Shown piece after piece: positions 41,224-48,608 of a stretch of 64,000 nt of DNA. The stretch is taken from positions 1 to 64,000 of the forward strand of contig DASRIA010000052.1 in NCBI GenBank assembly GCA_035650255.1, written 5' to 3'. This DNA is from DASRIA01 sp035650255. Lineage in GTDB: Bacteria; Actinomycetota; Thermoleophilia; Solirubrobacterales; JBBDJG01. Under the pieces are notes generated by a model that was not told the DNA's origin, searched no databases, and was given only the letters and a program-made list of their open reading frames with translations. Numbering within the stretch: position 1 is the first letter of the stretch; each line of letters starts with the position of its first letter. A program made the position numbers and the translations under genes.

Positions 41224-41751
41224 ATGAGTCAGCCCGCCGCGGAGGCTCCCATCCTGATCGCCTACGACGGATCCGCACACGCCCGGGCAGCCGTGGCGCA
41301 GGCGGGGCGCCTGCTCGGCGGTCCGGCAGTGATCGTGAGCGTGTGGCAATCGGTCCGCCCGGCCGGCGGGATGGCGCTCGCGGGCCTGTCGGAGGACGTC
41401 GCCCGGGACGCGATCGCCGCGCTCGATCAGGCGGCGGAAGACGAAGCCCGCGCCTGCGCCGAGGAGGGCGCCCGCCTCGCCGCGGCCGCAGGCCTGGACG
41501 CAACGCCACGAGCGGTGCAATCCACGGGCAGCATCTGGGGCACGATCGTCGACATGGCGGACGAGGAGGACGCGCGCGCCGTCGTGCTGGGCTCCCGCGG
41601 GCGCTCCGCCATTTCGGCCGCTTTGATGGGCAGCGTGTCCCATGGCGTCGCCCAGCACTGCCGGCGGCCGGTGCTGGTGGTGACCGCGCCCGAGGCGGGC
41701 GACGGCGCGGCAGGCCCGGCGCCGGCTTCCGGGGGCGGCCGGGATGTCTGA
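41224..41751 (+). CDS. Universal stress protein (single UspA domain)
   Basis: The 175-residue protein has the UspA nucleotide-binding core: PILIAYDGSAHARAAVAQAG, then VLGSRGRSAISAALMGSVS and HCRRPVLVVTAPE. The Gly-rich GSRGRS with later G-x-S is the ATP-binding signature of the UspA type. The C-terminus is a flexible Gly/Ala-rich tail. It overlaps the MgtE-like gene downstream by 8 bp, so they probably share one transcript. It may report energy status to the magnesium transporter, which is inference. Confidence 0.9.
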   Translation: MSQPAAEAPILIAYDGSAHARAAVAQAGRLLGGPAVIVSVWQSVRPAGGMALAGLSEDVARDAIAALDQAAEDEARACAEEGARLAAAAGLDATPRAVQSTGSIWGTIVDMADEEDARAVVLGSRGRSAISAALMGSVSHGVAQHCRRPVLVVTAPEAGDGAAGPAPASGGGRDV

Positions 41752-42712
41752 ATCGCCGGCCCTGTTGGGCGTCGCGGCCGAGCACGCGACCTCCCGGGTT
41801 CCGGTGGCGCGACCGGTCGATGCGGTCGGCGACGTGCGGTCGGGCCTGATCGGCCAGGTGATGGACTGCGCCGACGACGTGGCGGTGCTCGACGGTCAGG
41901 TGCTCGTGGGCCTTGTGCCGATCGAACGGCTCCTGGCGGTCCGCGCGGACGCGCGCATGGCGGACGTGATGGACGCCGATCCGCCTGTGGTGGAGCCCGG
42001 CGCCGATCAGGAGATCGCTGCGTGGCGCATGGTCCAGCGGGGCGAGTCGAGCATCGCGGTGGTGGACGCGGACGGTCGCTTCCAGGGGTTGATCCCGCCG
42101 CACCGGATGGTGGCCGTGCTGCTTGCCGAGCACGACGAGGACCTTGCGCGGCTGGGCGGGTACATGGCCGGCACGGCGCGGGCGCGCAGCGCCGCCGAGG
42201 AGAGGTTGACCCGCCGCCTCTGGCACCGGCTGCCGTGGCTGCTGATCGGCTTGCTCGGAGCGATGGCGTCGGCGGTGATCGTGGGGGCGTTCGAAGACCA
42301 GCTCGAACGCAAGGTGCTGGTGGCGTTCTTTCTCCCGGCTGTGGTCTACATGGCGGATGCAGTCGGCACCCAGACCGAGACGGTCGTCATCAGGGGCCTA
42401 TCCGCGGGCGTCACCCTGAGGCCGATCGTGACCCGCGAGTTGCTCACCGGGGCAACGATCGGCCTCGCGATCGGCGGCACGTTCTTCCCGTTCGCGCTGC
42501 TGGCGTGGGACGACGCGCAGGTCGCCGAGGCCGTCGCACTGGCGCTGGTCGCAAGCTGCTCGATCGCGACAGTGGTTGCGATGACCCTGCCGTGGGCGCT
42601 GCAGCGGCTTGGCAGCGACCCGGCTTTCGGATCGGGGCCGCTCGCAACGGTGATCCAGGATCTGCTCTCGATCGCCGTGTACCTCGGGATCGCGACGGCG
42701 ATCGCGACCTGA
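41744..42712 (+). CDS. MgtE-like divalent cation transporter
   Basis: The 322-residue protein has two N-terminal CBS-like segments (VGLVPIERLLAVRADARMAD, SIAVVDADGRFQGLIPPHRM), then an MgtE membrane domain of five helices. The membrane region contains VAFFLPAVVYMADAVGTQTE, the characteristic MgtE motif after the first helices, and LLTGATIGLAIGGTFFPFAL. The usual N domain is shorter than in full-length MgtE. It probably moves Mg2+. Translation is likely coupled to the stress protein by the 8-bp overlap. A triple 10-bp repeat follows the stop. Confidence 0.82.
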   Translation: MSESPALLGVAAEHATSRVPVARPVDAVGDVRSGLIGQVMDCADDVAVLDGQVLVGLVPIERLLAVRADARMADVMDADPPVVEPGADQEIAAWRMVQRGESSIAVVDADGRFQGLIPPHRMVAVLLAEHDEDLARLGGYMAGTARARSAAEERLTRRLWHRLPWLLIGLLGAMASAVIVGAFEDQLERKVLVAFFLPAVVYMADAVGTQTETVVIRGLSAGVTLRPIVTRELLTGATIGLAIGGTFFPFALLAWDDAQVAEAVALALVASCSIATVVAMTLPWALQRLGSDPAFGSGPLATVIQDLLSIAVYLGIATAIAT

Positions 42713-42742
42713 CGGCCGTCCGCGGCCGTCCGCGGCCGTCCG
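42713..42742. repeat. Three perfect 10-bp repeats (CGGCCGTCCG) after the MgtE-like gene
   Basis: CGGCCGTCCG occurs three times without interruption, beginning directly after the TGA at 42710-42712. The unit has strong self-complementary potential (CGGCCG core). It might act in transcription termination or be a product of slippage; no protein reading frame depends on it. Confidence 0.85.
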
Positions 42743-42817
42743 TAAAGACTGCGGATCCAATGGCGGGCCGAGTACGCATGTGGCGCGGCCGCCGGGGCGG
42801 TTAGCTTCGTGTCGAGG

Positions 42818-44248
42818 ATGACGGACCACCTGACCCCCCTTGACGCCACTTTCCTCGAGCTCGAGCAGAACGACGAGTCTGCGCACATGCACATCGGCGG
42901 CGCGCTCGTCTTCGACCCCCGTCCCGGCGGCTCGATCCCGACTGTGGGCGAGGTGTGCCGCCATCTCGACTCCCGGCTCGGACAGCTGCCCCGTTATCGG
43001 CGCAGGCTCTCGGAGACTCGCACGGGTGGCCTGCGGTGGCCCACCTGGGAGGATGACGAGCGCTTCCACCTCGCGTCGCACGTGCGTCACGCCACGCTCC
43101 CGGGGCCGGGCTCGGACGAGGAGCTCTGCGAGTGGCTCGGCGACTACTGGTCGCACCGACTCGACCGCCACCGGCCGCTCTGGGAGGTGGTGCTCCTGGA
43201 CGGCTTGGCAGACGGCCGGTGGGCGCTCGTCACGAAGACGCATCATGCGATGGTGGACGGCGTCGGGTCGGTCGATGTCGGCTACCTGATGCTCGACGAC
43301 GCCCCCGACGCGCCGGCCCGGCCCCGATCCGGGCCGCCGCCGGCCGAGCCCGAGGACGAGCACCGGTCGTCCAGGTCCCAGCTGGCCGGCCTGCTGCGCT
43401 GGATGCCCGAGCATGCCCTGCGCGCCGCGCGCAGCGGCGCGGGCGTGGCGCTCCATCCCCGCAAGGCGCTCGAGATGGCCGAGCGCTCGCGCGCGATGGT
43501 GGAGGAGATCCTGCGGGACGAGGTTCGCAGAGCGCCGGCATCGTCGCTCAACTGCGACATGGGCGCGACCCGCACGTTCGCGGTCGTGCGCGTGCCCCTT
43601 GCCGACATGAAGCACGTGAAGGCTGCGCTCGGCGGCACGGTCAACGACGTTGCGCTGGCGGCGGTGACCGGCGGCCTGCGGCGGATGCTCCAGGCGCGCG
43701 GCGAAGCGCTGCCCCCGAATGGGCTGCGGGCGATGGTGCCGATGAACGTGCGCGATGCGTCGGAGAAGCTCGCACTGGGCAACAAGGTCTCCTCGCTGTT
43801 CGTGCACCTGCCCGTCGCAGGCGCGACGGCCGCCGACCGCTACCGCGCGGTGAAGGCCGAGGCGGAGCACCAGAAGAGCGGTACGCAGGCGATGGGCACG
43901 TCGGCGATCATCTCGCTCGCCGGGCTCGCACCTCCGGCGCTGCACGCCGGCATCGCCCGCACGTTGTACGCGACGCGCCTGTTCAACGTGACCGTCACGA
44001 ACGTACCCGGCCCGCAGATGACGCTGTACGCACTCGGCGCCCGCCTGCGGGAGATCCTCCCGCTGGTCCCGCTCGCGGCCGAGCACGCCGTGGGCGTGGC
44101 GATCTTCTCCTACGACGGCGGCGTGGTCTTCGGCATCAACGCCGCCACTGACGCCGTCCCGGACCTCGACGTCCTGCGCGACGGCCTCGCGGCCGAGATA
44201 CAGGCACTGCGCGACCTCGCGGCCGCGGCCCAGCCGGCCTCGGTGTAG
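42818..44248 (+). CDS. WS/DGAT-type acyltransferase (3 of 3)
   Basis: The 476-residue protein has the HHxxxDG site in KTHHAMVDGVGSVDVGYL (His142, His143, Asp147, Gly148). It begins with MTDHLTPLDATFLELEQNDE and shares GLRWPTWEDDERFHLASHVR with acyltransferase 1, to which it is more similar than to acyltransferase 2. A downstream LFNVTVTNVPGPQMTLYALG motif is also shared. ATG 42818 is preferred; GTG 42809 is in frame. Like its paralogues it should esterify acyl-CoA with alcohols or diacylglycerol. Confidence 0.91.
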   Translation: MTDHLTPLDATFLELEQNDESAHMHIGGALVFDPRPGGSIPTVGEVCRHLDSRLGQLPRYRRRLSETRTGGLRWPTWEDDERFHLASHVRHATLPGPGSDEELCEWLGDYWSHRLDRHRPLWEVVLLDGLADGRWALVTKTHHAMVDGVGSVDVGYLMLDDAPDAPARPRSGPPPAEPEDEHRSSRSQLAGLLRWMPEHALRAARSGAGVALHPRKALEMAERSRAMVEEILRDEVRRAPASSLNCDMGATRTFAVVRVPLADMKHVKAALGGTVNDVALAAVTGGLRRMLQARGEALPPNGLRAMVPMNVRDASEKLALGNKVSSLFVHLPVAGATAADRYRAVKAEAEHQKSGTQAMGTSAIISLAGLAPPALHAGIARTLYATRLFNVTVTNVPGPQMTLYALGARLREILPLVPLAAEHAVGVAIFSYDGGVVFGINAATDAVPDLDVLRDGLAAEIQALRDLAAAAQPASV

Positions 44249-44266
44249 AGGGCGCCGGAAGGAGGC

Positions 44267-44422
44267 TCAGCCGCGCTGCGGGATTCCACCCGCGCGCCCG
44301 AGGTCGAGCGCGACGGCCAGGATCAGCGTCGCGGTCCAGGCGTTCACAGGGTTCGCCTTCAAGGGCTCGTCGCCGCCGACGAGGTTGGCGACCAGCCACA
44401 CCCCGAACCAGATCATCGTCAT
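44267..44422 (-). CDS. 51-residue single-helix membrane peptide
   Basis: A short minus-strand frame from ATG 44422 encodes MTMIWFGVWLVANLVGG, then NPVNAWTATLILAVALDLG and a polar end, with one or two membrane helices. GGAGGAG lies about ten bases upstream of the ATG, good support for translation. Aromatic Trp residues near the ends of the hydrophobic segments are typical of membrane peptides. Function is unknown. It diverges from the HAD gene over 57 bp that hold a TCCCC/GGGGA inverted repeat. Confidence 0.62.
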   Translation of the reverse strand: MTMIWFGVWLVANLVGGDEPLKANPVNAWTATLILAVALDLGRAGGIPQRG

Positions 44423-44479
44423 GCGCCCATCTCCTCCTTCGGTGTCCTATTTTCCCCGTAAAGGGGGATCGATCGAACT

Positions 44480-45256
44480 ATGAACGCCATGGTGCGCGCC
44501 GTGCTGCTGGACCTCGACGGCGTGTTGTACGTCGAGGACGAGCCCGTCGCCGGCGCGGGCGAGGCGGTCGCGCAGCTGCGGACGTGGTGCGCGCTCCGTT
44601 TCGTCACGAACACGACCGCCCGTTCGCGTTCGCGCACCCTGGACAAGCTGCGGCGCCTCGGCTTCGACGTGGCGGACGACGAGCTGGTGACGCCGGCGGC
44701 GCTCGCCGTTCGTCATTGCCGCGCGCAGGGACACCGGCGCGTCGCGCTGATCATGAACGAGGAGGTCAAGCAGGACTTCGCCGAGCTCGAGGAAGCAGGC
44801 GCCGGGACCGGCGCCGACGCGGTGATAGTCGGGGACCTGGGTCCCGCGTTCGGCTACGACATCCTGAATCACGCATTTCGCCAGATCATGGACGGGGCGG
44901 AGCTGATCGCACTCCAGAAGAACCGTTACTGGCTGCGCGCGGACGGGCTGTCGCTCGACGTGGGGCCGTTTGTCGCCGCGCTCGAGTACGCGACCGGCCG
45001 TGAGGCCCACGTGGTGGGCAAGCCGGCCCCTGGGTTCTTCGACGGAGTCCTGGACGATCTCGGCGTGCCGGCCGGCGAGGCCGCGATGGTCGGTGACGAC
45101 GTGGAATCGGACATCGGCGGCGCGCTTGCGGCGGGGCTTGCGGGAATCCTCGTGCGCACGGGCAAGTACCGGGAGGAGCCGGTGCGCGAGTCGGGCATCG
45201 AGCCGACCGCCACGGTCGCGTCGATCGCCGAGGTGCCGGGCCTGCTGACGCAGTAG
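44480..45256 (+). CDS. HAD-superfamily phosphatase (NagD/HDHD2-like)
   Basis: The 258-residue protein has HAD motif I VLLDLDGVLYVEDEP (nucleophile Asp, then acid Asp), motif II FVTNTTARSR, and motifs III/IV KPAPGFF and MVGDDVESDIGGA. The intervening cap contains RLGFDVADDELVTPAALA. This fits class IIA HAD phosphatases acting on small phosphoesters. The strand is opposite to the small membrane peptide. The stop abuts the stop of the convergent zinc-ribbon gene directly, with no spacer. Confidence 0.9.
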   Translation: MNAMVRAVLLDLDGVLYVEDEPVAGAGEAVAQLRTWCALRFVTNTTARSRSRTLDKLRRLGFDVADDELVTPAALAVRHCRAQGHRRVALIMNEEVKQDFAELEEAGAGTGADAVIVGDLGPAFGYDILNHAFRQIMDGAELIALQKNRYWLRADGLSLDVGPFVAALEYATGREAHVVGKPAPGFFDGVLDDLGVPAGEAAMVGDDVESDIGGALAAGLAGILVRTGKYREEPVRESGIEPTATVASIAEVPGLLTQ

Positions 45257-45457
45257 CTACCGCGCCCGGGGCACGAGCGGCCGCGGATCACGCGCAGACG
45301 AAGAGTGACTCCCGCCCTGCGGGGTACAGGCCGCGAACAGCTGCCGGGGCCTCCGGCCGAGCCGCGCGCCGCAGCGCGGGCAGAGCTCGCCCATGTGGAC
45401 CGCCGATCGCGGCCGGTAGAGGGTCAATCTGCAGTCTGGACAGTGGAGATATGCCAT
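45257..45457 (-). CDS. Small zinc-ribbon protein
   Basis: The 66-residue protein carries two CxxC pairs, CPDC and CPRC, separated by about 22 residues, in a typical zinc ribbon, followed by a basic Ser/Arg-rich tail. MAYLHCPDCRLTLYRPRS gives a good start at ATG 45457; the open extension to 45493 has no motifs. It may bind nucleic acid or a protein partner. It lies 22 bp downstream of the tandem stress-protein gene on the same strand. Confidence 0.72.
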   Translation of the reverse strand: MAYLHCPDCRLTLYRPRSAVHMGELCPRCGARLGRRPRQLFAACTPQGGSHSSSARDPRPLVPRAR

Positions 45458-45479
45458 TTCTTTCACCCTAGGCGACGGC

Positions 45480-46421
45480 TCACACCGCGGCATCGGTGGG
45501 AATTACGGAGTGCCCGGGGGCCGGCTGCCGCCGGTCGCCCCCGGCACGAGGCACCACGAGAAGGCTCGTCGGGCACGAGCGCACCAGGCCGGACGACACG
45601 CTGCCGAGCAGCACGCGCCGCACGGGCCCGTACTGTCGCGAGCCCACGACGAGCAGGTCGATCCCGTTCTCCGCGGCGCTCGCGAGCGCGTTGACGGGAG
45701 AGCCTTCGAGCACGTGGCGCTGCACGTCGATGCCGGGCCCGATCGAGGCGGCGGCAACCTCCAGGATCTGCTCGAACCACCGGCGGGCGTCCGCTGTGAC
45801 CTCCTTCAGGTCGTAGCCCGCCGACACCACGTCGGCTCCGAAGACCAGCTCGGGCTCGTGGACCGCGAGCAGCCGCAGCGCAGCACCCTCCGCGCGCGCC
45901 AGCGACTCCGCATGGCGCATCGCCAGCAGTGACTCCGGCGATCCGTCGACCGCGCACGCGACGACCCTCAAGCGGGCATCGGCCCGCGCGGCCAGCCCGA
46001 CCGGCGCTACGGCAACCGGGCACGGCGCGACGTGCAGCAGTCCCAGCGCCACGGACCCCGCCAGCACACGCCCGATCGCTCCATGGTGGCTTGACCCGAC
46101 GACCAGCGCGTCGGCGTTCAGCGAATCGGCGAGGTCGTGAAGACCCTGCGCCGCGGTGCGGCCCGCGACCACCTGGGTCTCCACGCTGCCGTCAGAGGCG
46201 ACTGCGTCCGCCAGCATCTCCGCCGCCTCGGTGCGCATCGCTTCTTCGCGGTGCTCGGTGCCCGGCGTATAGGGAAACTCGTGCGGCACCACCGCTGCGA
46301 GGAGCAGGTTGTCGCCCGTTGCGGCAGCGATCAAGCGGGCGAGCGCGAGGGCGTCGGCGGCATGCTCGCTGCCGTCGTATCCGACGACGACCACGCCACG
46401 CTGCTTCTCGCTCGGGGCCAT
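45480..46421 (-). CDS. Tandem-domain universal stress protein
   Basis: The 313-residue protein has two UspA domains. The first starts at VVVVGYDGSEHAADALALAR with VVGSSHHGAIGRVLAGSVA. The second starts at LRVVACAVDGSPESLLAMRH with LLVVGSRQYGPVRRVLLGSVSS. Each has the Gly-rich ATP-binding G-x-x-x-x-G-x-x-x-x-S pattern. Start ATG 46421 is well placed relative to the first domain; the extension to 46487 is not conserved. The kinase/P-loop gene precedes it on the same strand. Confidence 0.9.
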   Translation of the reverse strand: MAPSEKQRGVVVVGYDGSEHAADALALARLIAAATGDNLLLAAVVPHEFPYTPGTEHREEAMRTEAAEMLADAVASDGSVETQVVAGRTAAQGLHDLADSLNADALVVGSSHHGAIGRVLAGSVALGLLHVAPCPVAVAPVGLAARADARLRVVACAVDGSPESLLAMRHAESLARAEGAALRLLAVHEPELVFGADVVSAGYDLKEVTADARRWFEQILEVAAASIGPGIDVQRHVLEGSPVNALASAAENGIDLLVVGSRQYGPVRRVLLGSVSSGLVRSCPTSLLVVPRAGGDRRQPAPGHSVIPTDAAV

Positions 46422-46508
46422 GAGCGCACTGTGGCGCAGAGCGCCGCATTCTTGAACCGGGCTCGCCCGTAGACCTCGTGCGTACAAGGCCGCAGTCCGG
46501 CCCCAGGA

Positions 46509-48083
46509 TCAACGGTCGCAGGCGGCGCTCACGAAGCGGTCGACCTCGTCCAGGCAGTCCTCCAGCGGGCGGTCCGTGCACAGCCGGAGCGCGTTGGCCG
46601 GCTCGAGCTCGTCGAGCGGCTCGCGGGCCTCGAGCTGGGCCGCGATCACCGGCCAAGTGGCGTCGGAGCCGTGCTCGGGCCGGGCCGCACGGGCGGCTGC
46701 GCGGCGGCGGAGCACGTCCGGCGGAGCGGCACACTCGAGCCAGAGGATGCGTGCACCGGAGGGCCGCAGGCGCCCGGACAGGCCCGTTCGGTGCGCGCGC
46801 GTGGAGAACGTGGCATCGACGATCGCGCCGCCGTGCGCCCCGACGGCGGCCGTGGCCTGCCGGCCGAGCTCGGCATACGTGCGCCGGGTGTGCTCGTCGG
46901 CGTAGAGGGATGGCGCCGCGCGCTCGCCGACCGGGATGCCCGCCAGCTCCTTTCGCACGCGGTCGGAGCTCACGTGGGGGAGGCCGGTGCGGCGGTGCAG
47001 CTCGGCGGCGATGGTCGACTTGCCGGTGGCGCCCACTCCGCAGAACACGAGCACGAGAGGAAGCCGCGACCGCCATGCCAGCCGCTGCGCGAGAGCGAAC
47101 AGGTCACGCGCGCGCGCGGCCAGCGCCTCCCGCTCGGGATCGCGCGGGCCGAGCTGGCGCAGGCGCAATGCAGCCACCTTCCCCCTGACCCACGCGCGGT
47201 AGCAGCCGTAGAACGGCATCAGCGCGGAGAGGTCGCCGTCGCCGGTGCGCTCCGCGTATGCCCGCTCGACAACGCCCGCGAGGTCACGTGCGCCCAGCCG
47301 CTCGAGGTCCATCGTGAGGAAGGCCAGGTCGGCAGCCACGTCGATCCGGCGCAGGCAGTCGTCGAACTCGATGCAGTCCACGATCGTGAGCTGCCCGGGC
47401 TCGACCACGATGTGCTCCGCGCGCAGGTCACCGTGCGCGTCGCGGATCGCGCCTGCCGCGGCCCGCTGCTCGAAGAGCCGCACGTGACCGTCGAGGAACG
47501 CGGTGGCGAAGCGCTTCACGGAGTCGAACGTGAGCGGGTCGATCAGCGCGCCGACGTCGGGCGCCGTGGTGTCGAAGTTCTCGCGCAGGCGCCCCGCCAC
47601 GTAGCCGGGTGACCAGTACCCGGGCGTGCGCTCCGCCGTCATGTGGATGGCGGCGACCGCGCGACCGATGCGCGCGGCAAGCGACGCGTCGGCCGCACCA
47701 CGCTCCACGAGGCGCTCGAGAGTCGCGTCCTCGTCCAGGCGCCGCATCACGACCACGTAGTCGACCGCGCCCGGTGCCTCCTCGGCCGCCAGACCCAGTT
47801 CGCCGTCGCGCGGCGCGACAGCCTGCACGCCCAGGTACACATCCGGCGCGAACCGCGAGTTCAGCCGCACCTCCTCGCGGCAGAAGTGCCGCCGCCGTTC
47901 GGCCGTCGAGTAGTCGAGGAACGGCATCTGCACCGGCTTCTTCAGCTTGTAGGCGCGGTCGCCCGCGAGGAAGACCATCGACGTGTGCGTCTCGCGAATG
48001 TCGACGCCGTCGGGCGGCGGTGAGTAGAGGGACGGCCGGCGCATCGCAGCGACGACGCGCTCGTATGGCTGCGGCGTGGTCAC
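46509..48083 (-). CDS. Fusion of an APH-like kinase domain with a P-loop ATPase domain
   Basis: The 524-residue protein joins two domains. Residues 1 to about 335 form an aminoglycoside-phosphotransferase-like kinase, with MVFLAGDRAYKLKKP and the Brenner motif DAHGDLRAEHIVVE, then the metal-binding VDCIEFDDCLRRID. Residues about 345-524 form a P-loop kinase with Walker A FCGVGATGKSTIAAEL. This two-domain architecture is known as a bifunctional APH/ATP-binding protein and occurs widely, but the substrate is unknown. A GTG start at 48083 is used. It lies among universal stress genes, suggesting a stress link. Confidence 0.88.
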   Translation of the reverse strand: MTTPQPYERVVAAMRRPSLYSPPPDGVDIRETHTSMVFLAGDRAYKLKKPVQMPFLDYSTAERRRHFCREEVRLNSRFAPDVYLGVQAVAPRDGELGLAAEEAPGAVDYVVVMRRLDEDATLERLVERGAADASLAARIGRAVAAIHMTAERTPGYWSPGYVAGRLRENFDTTAPDVGALIDPLTFDSVKRFATAFLDGHVRLFEQRAAAGAIRDAHGDLRAEHIVVEPGQLTIVDCIEFDDCLRRIDVAADLAFLTMDLERLGARDLAGVVERAYAERTGDGDLSALMPFYGCYRAWVRGKVAALRLRQLGPRDPEREALAARARDLFALAQRLAWRSRLPLVLVFCGVGATGKSTIAAELHRRTGLPHVSSDRVRKELAGIPVGERAAPSLYADEHTRRTYAELGRQATAAVGAHGGAIVDATFSTRAHRTGLSGRLRPSGARILWLECAAPPDVLRRRAAARAARPEHGSDATWPVIAAQLEAREPLDELEPANALRLCTDRPLEDCLDEVDRFVSAACDR

Positions 48084-48141
48084 GCGTATGCTTCGGCGCT
48101 GTGCACGGACACGGGGATCAGATCATGACCCGGCGCTGCCC

Positions 48142-48588
48142 GTGAGCGAGCCGATCGATGAGCTCGTCGTCGGCTACGACGGTTCCGAGGGAGCGCGGGA
48201 GGCGCTGCAGCTCGCTCGCCGCATGGCTGCGGACGGCGCGACCGTCAGCGTCCTCCATGCCTACTGGATTCCGCTGGAGGTGAAGACCTACGAGTTCTTC
48301 GAGGACATCAGGGGCGGCTTCCGGCAGGTGGCGGAGGAGACGCTGCAGGCGGCGTCGCCGGCGTTCGAGGGAGCGGACCTCGACGTCCGCCTCGAGGCCC
48401 GCGAGGGCAGCGCCGCGGAAGTGCTGCGCGACGTCGCACGCGAGCGCGACGCGGACCTGATCGTGATCGGCTCCCGCCGGATGGGACGCGTGCGCGCCGC
48501 GATCGGCAGCACCTTGCTCGACCTGCTGCAAGAGGCTCCCTGCCCGGTGCTGGTGGCCGCGCGGCACGAAGAGCGCGGCAGCGGCTAG
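48142..48588 (+). CDS. Universal stress protein (single domain)
   Basis: The 148-residue protein has LVVGYDGSEGAREALQLARR at the start, and VIGSRRMGRVRAAIGSTLLD with PCPVLVAARHEE at the end, the UspA ATP-binding pattern. GTG 48142 begins the conserved region; the open extension to 48076 overlaps the divergent kinase and lacks conserved motifs. It diverges from the kinase fusion over 58 bp. Confidence 0.88.
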   Translation: MSEPIDELVVGYDGSEGAREALQLARRMAADGATVSVLHAYWIPLEVKTYEFFEDIRGGFRQVAEETLQAASPAFEGADLDVRLEAREGSAAEVLRDVARERDADLIVIGSRRMGRVRAAIGSTLLDLLQEAPCPVLVAARHEERGSG

Positions 48589-48608
48589 GCGCCGGTCCCC
48601 GCCTGCAC

